DNA of 64,000 nucleotides from the NCBI GenBank assembly GCA_050250955.1, contig JBFWNR010000012.1:1-64000 (forward strand). Reading direction: 5' to 3'. Positions 63,672-64,000 of the stretch are shown piece by piece. The notes beneath the pieces were generated by a model. It searched no databases. It was not told the DNA's origin and worked only from the letters and a program-made list of their open reading frames with translations. A program made the position numbers and the translations under genes. This stretch comes from CAWAYR01 sp050250955. GTDB lineage: Bacteria; Acidobacteriota; Vicinamibacteria; Vicinamibacterales; UBA2999. Positions within the stretch are counted from its first letter, which is position 1. Each line of letters starts with the position of its first letter.

Positions 63672-64000
63672 TCACGCCACGCGCAGTGTAGCCTGTTCGG
63701 CCAGCCGCCTCCGGACCACGTGTGCCGACGACGGCCGGTGCCGTCTGTCGGGCGAGAGCAGATCGCCGACCAGTTCGGCCAGCGGCGACGGGCACTCAGG
63801 CGCGCGGGCGCGGATCTCGCCCGTCCAGTCGATGCCGGTGGCGTCGATGGGCCGGCCGACGAACGGCCGTTCGCCGGTCAGACACTCGAACAACACGACG
63901 CCCAGGCTCCACAGGTCGGCGGTGGCGTCGAGGTCTTCGCCGCCGACGGCTTCTGGGGCCATGTAGGCCGGCGTGCCGGCGAAGCGGCCGACGTGGTCCA
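63672..64000 (-). CDS. Serine/threonine kinase, C-terminal part (cut by the window edge)
   Basis: The visible 109 residues start in the activation segment (GRFAGTPAYMAPEAVGGEDL) and include DATADLWSLGVVLFECLTGERPF (subdomain IX) and LLSPDRRHRPSSAHVVRR (subdomain XI). The gene enters from beyond 64000, so the ATP-binding half is not seen. The protein ends soon after the kinase domain, with no membrane helix or propeller, unlike the kinases at 46-53 kb. Confidence 0.85.
   Translation of the reverse strand, partial: DHVGRFAGTPAYMAPEAVGGEDLDATADLWSLGVVLFECLTGERPFVGRPIDATGIDWTGEIRARAPECPSPLAELVGDLLSPDRRHRPSSAHVVRRRLAEQATLRVA

Overview
The window is GC-rich, gene-dense bacterial DNA. Its gene content points to Acidobacteriota, most likely the Vicinamibacteria (subdivision 6). 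The evidence for this is two duplicated FtsX/MacB-type orphan permeases (one behind a PadR regulator), four serine/threonine kinases (two with WD40/TolB-like propellers), a TonB receptor with a carboxypeptidase-regulatory N-terminus, exported PQQ proteins and two YtcJ amidohydrolases. This placement is inferred from families, not from a marker gene. I recognised no rRNA, tRNA or CRISPR array.

Layout. 0-10 kb: the tail of an IS110-type transposase, a purine permease, an M29-like protein that has lost metal ligands, a haem c/PQQ quinoprotein, a beta-helix/VCBS surface protein, a frameshifted S74-like gene, a Tat-exported Rieske protein and an S1-repeat protein. A palindromic repeat family occurs twice here, and one copy supplies the S1 protein's stop codon. 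10-24 kb: sulfatase, secreted protein, SnoaL-like protein, M48 protease, PadR plus ADOP permease, a sugar porter/TerB-like/ROK sugar kinase group, a TPR kinase and a lytic transglycosylase. 24-28 kb: two divergent YtcJ amidohydrolases.

28-43.5 kb is the most distinctive part. A minus-strand operon (PQQ dehydrogenase, bicupin, flavoprotein, TonB receptor, carboxylesterase) diverges from a plus-strand set (SnoaL-like protein, flavoprotein, APC permease, flavoprotein). The three flavoproteins are paralogues of the spermidine-dehydrogenase-like family, each with a twin-arginine signal. Together they look like an exported oxidation and uptake system for an unknown amine or amino-acid-like substrate. 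The locus ends at a large inverted repeat, facing a convergent kinase/GMC dehydrogenase/subunit-3 group.

48.9-54 kb is a small toxin-antitoxin zone: intact VapBC, a decayed VapBC remnant fused to an inverted piece of a kinase propeller, and HicAB with a palindrome inside its promoter. 54-64 kb: a haem c/dicopper-monooxygenase-like protein with a partner, a substrate-binding-like protein, a UMF1-type MFS transporter, an outer-membrane barrel, a second orphan permease, a coding remnant, a DUF4097 protein, a small unknown protein and a kinase cut by the window edge.

Several genes have a -10-like hexamer only 6-12 nt before the start codon and no Shine-Dalgarno sequence, which suggests leaderless or nearly leaderless mRNAs alongside conventional leadered ones.
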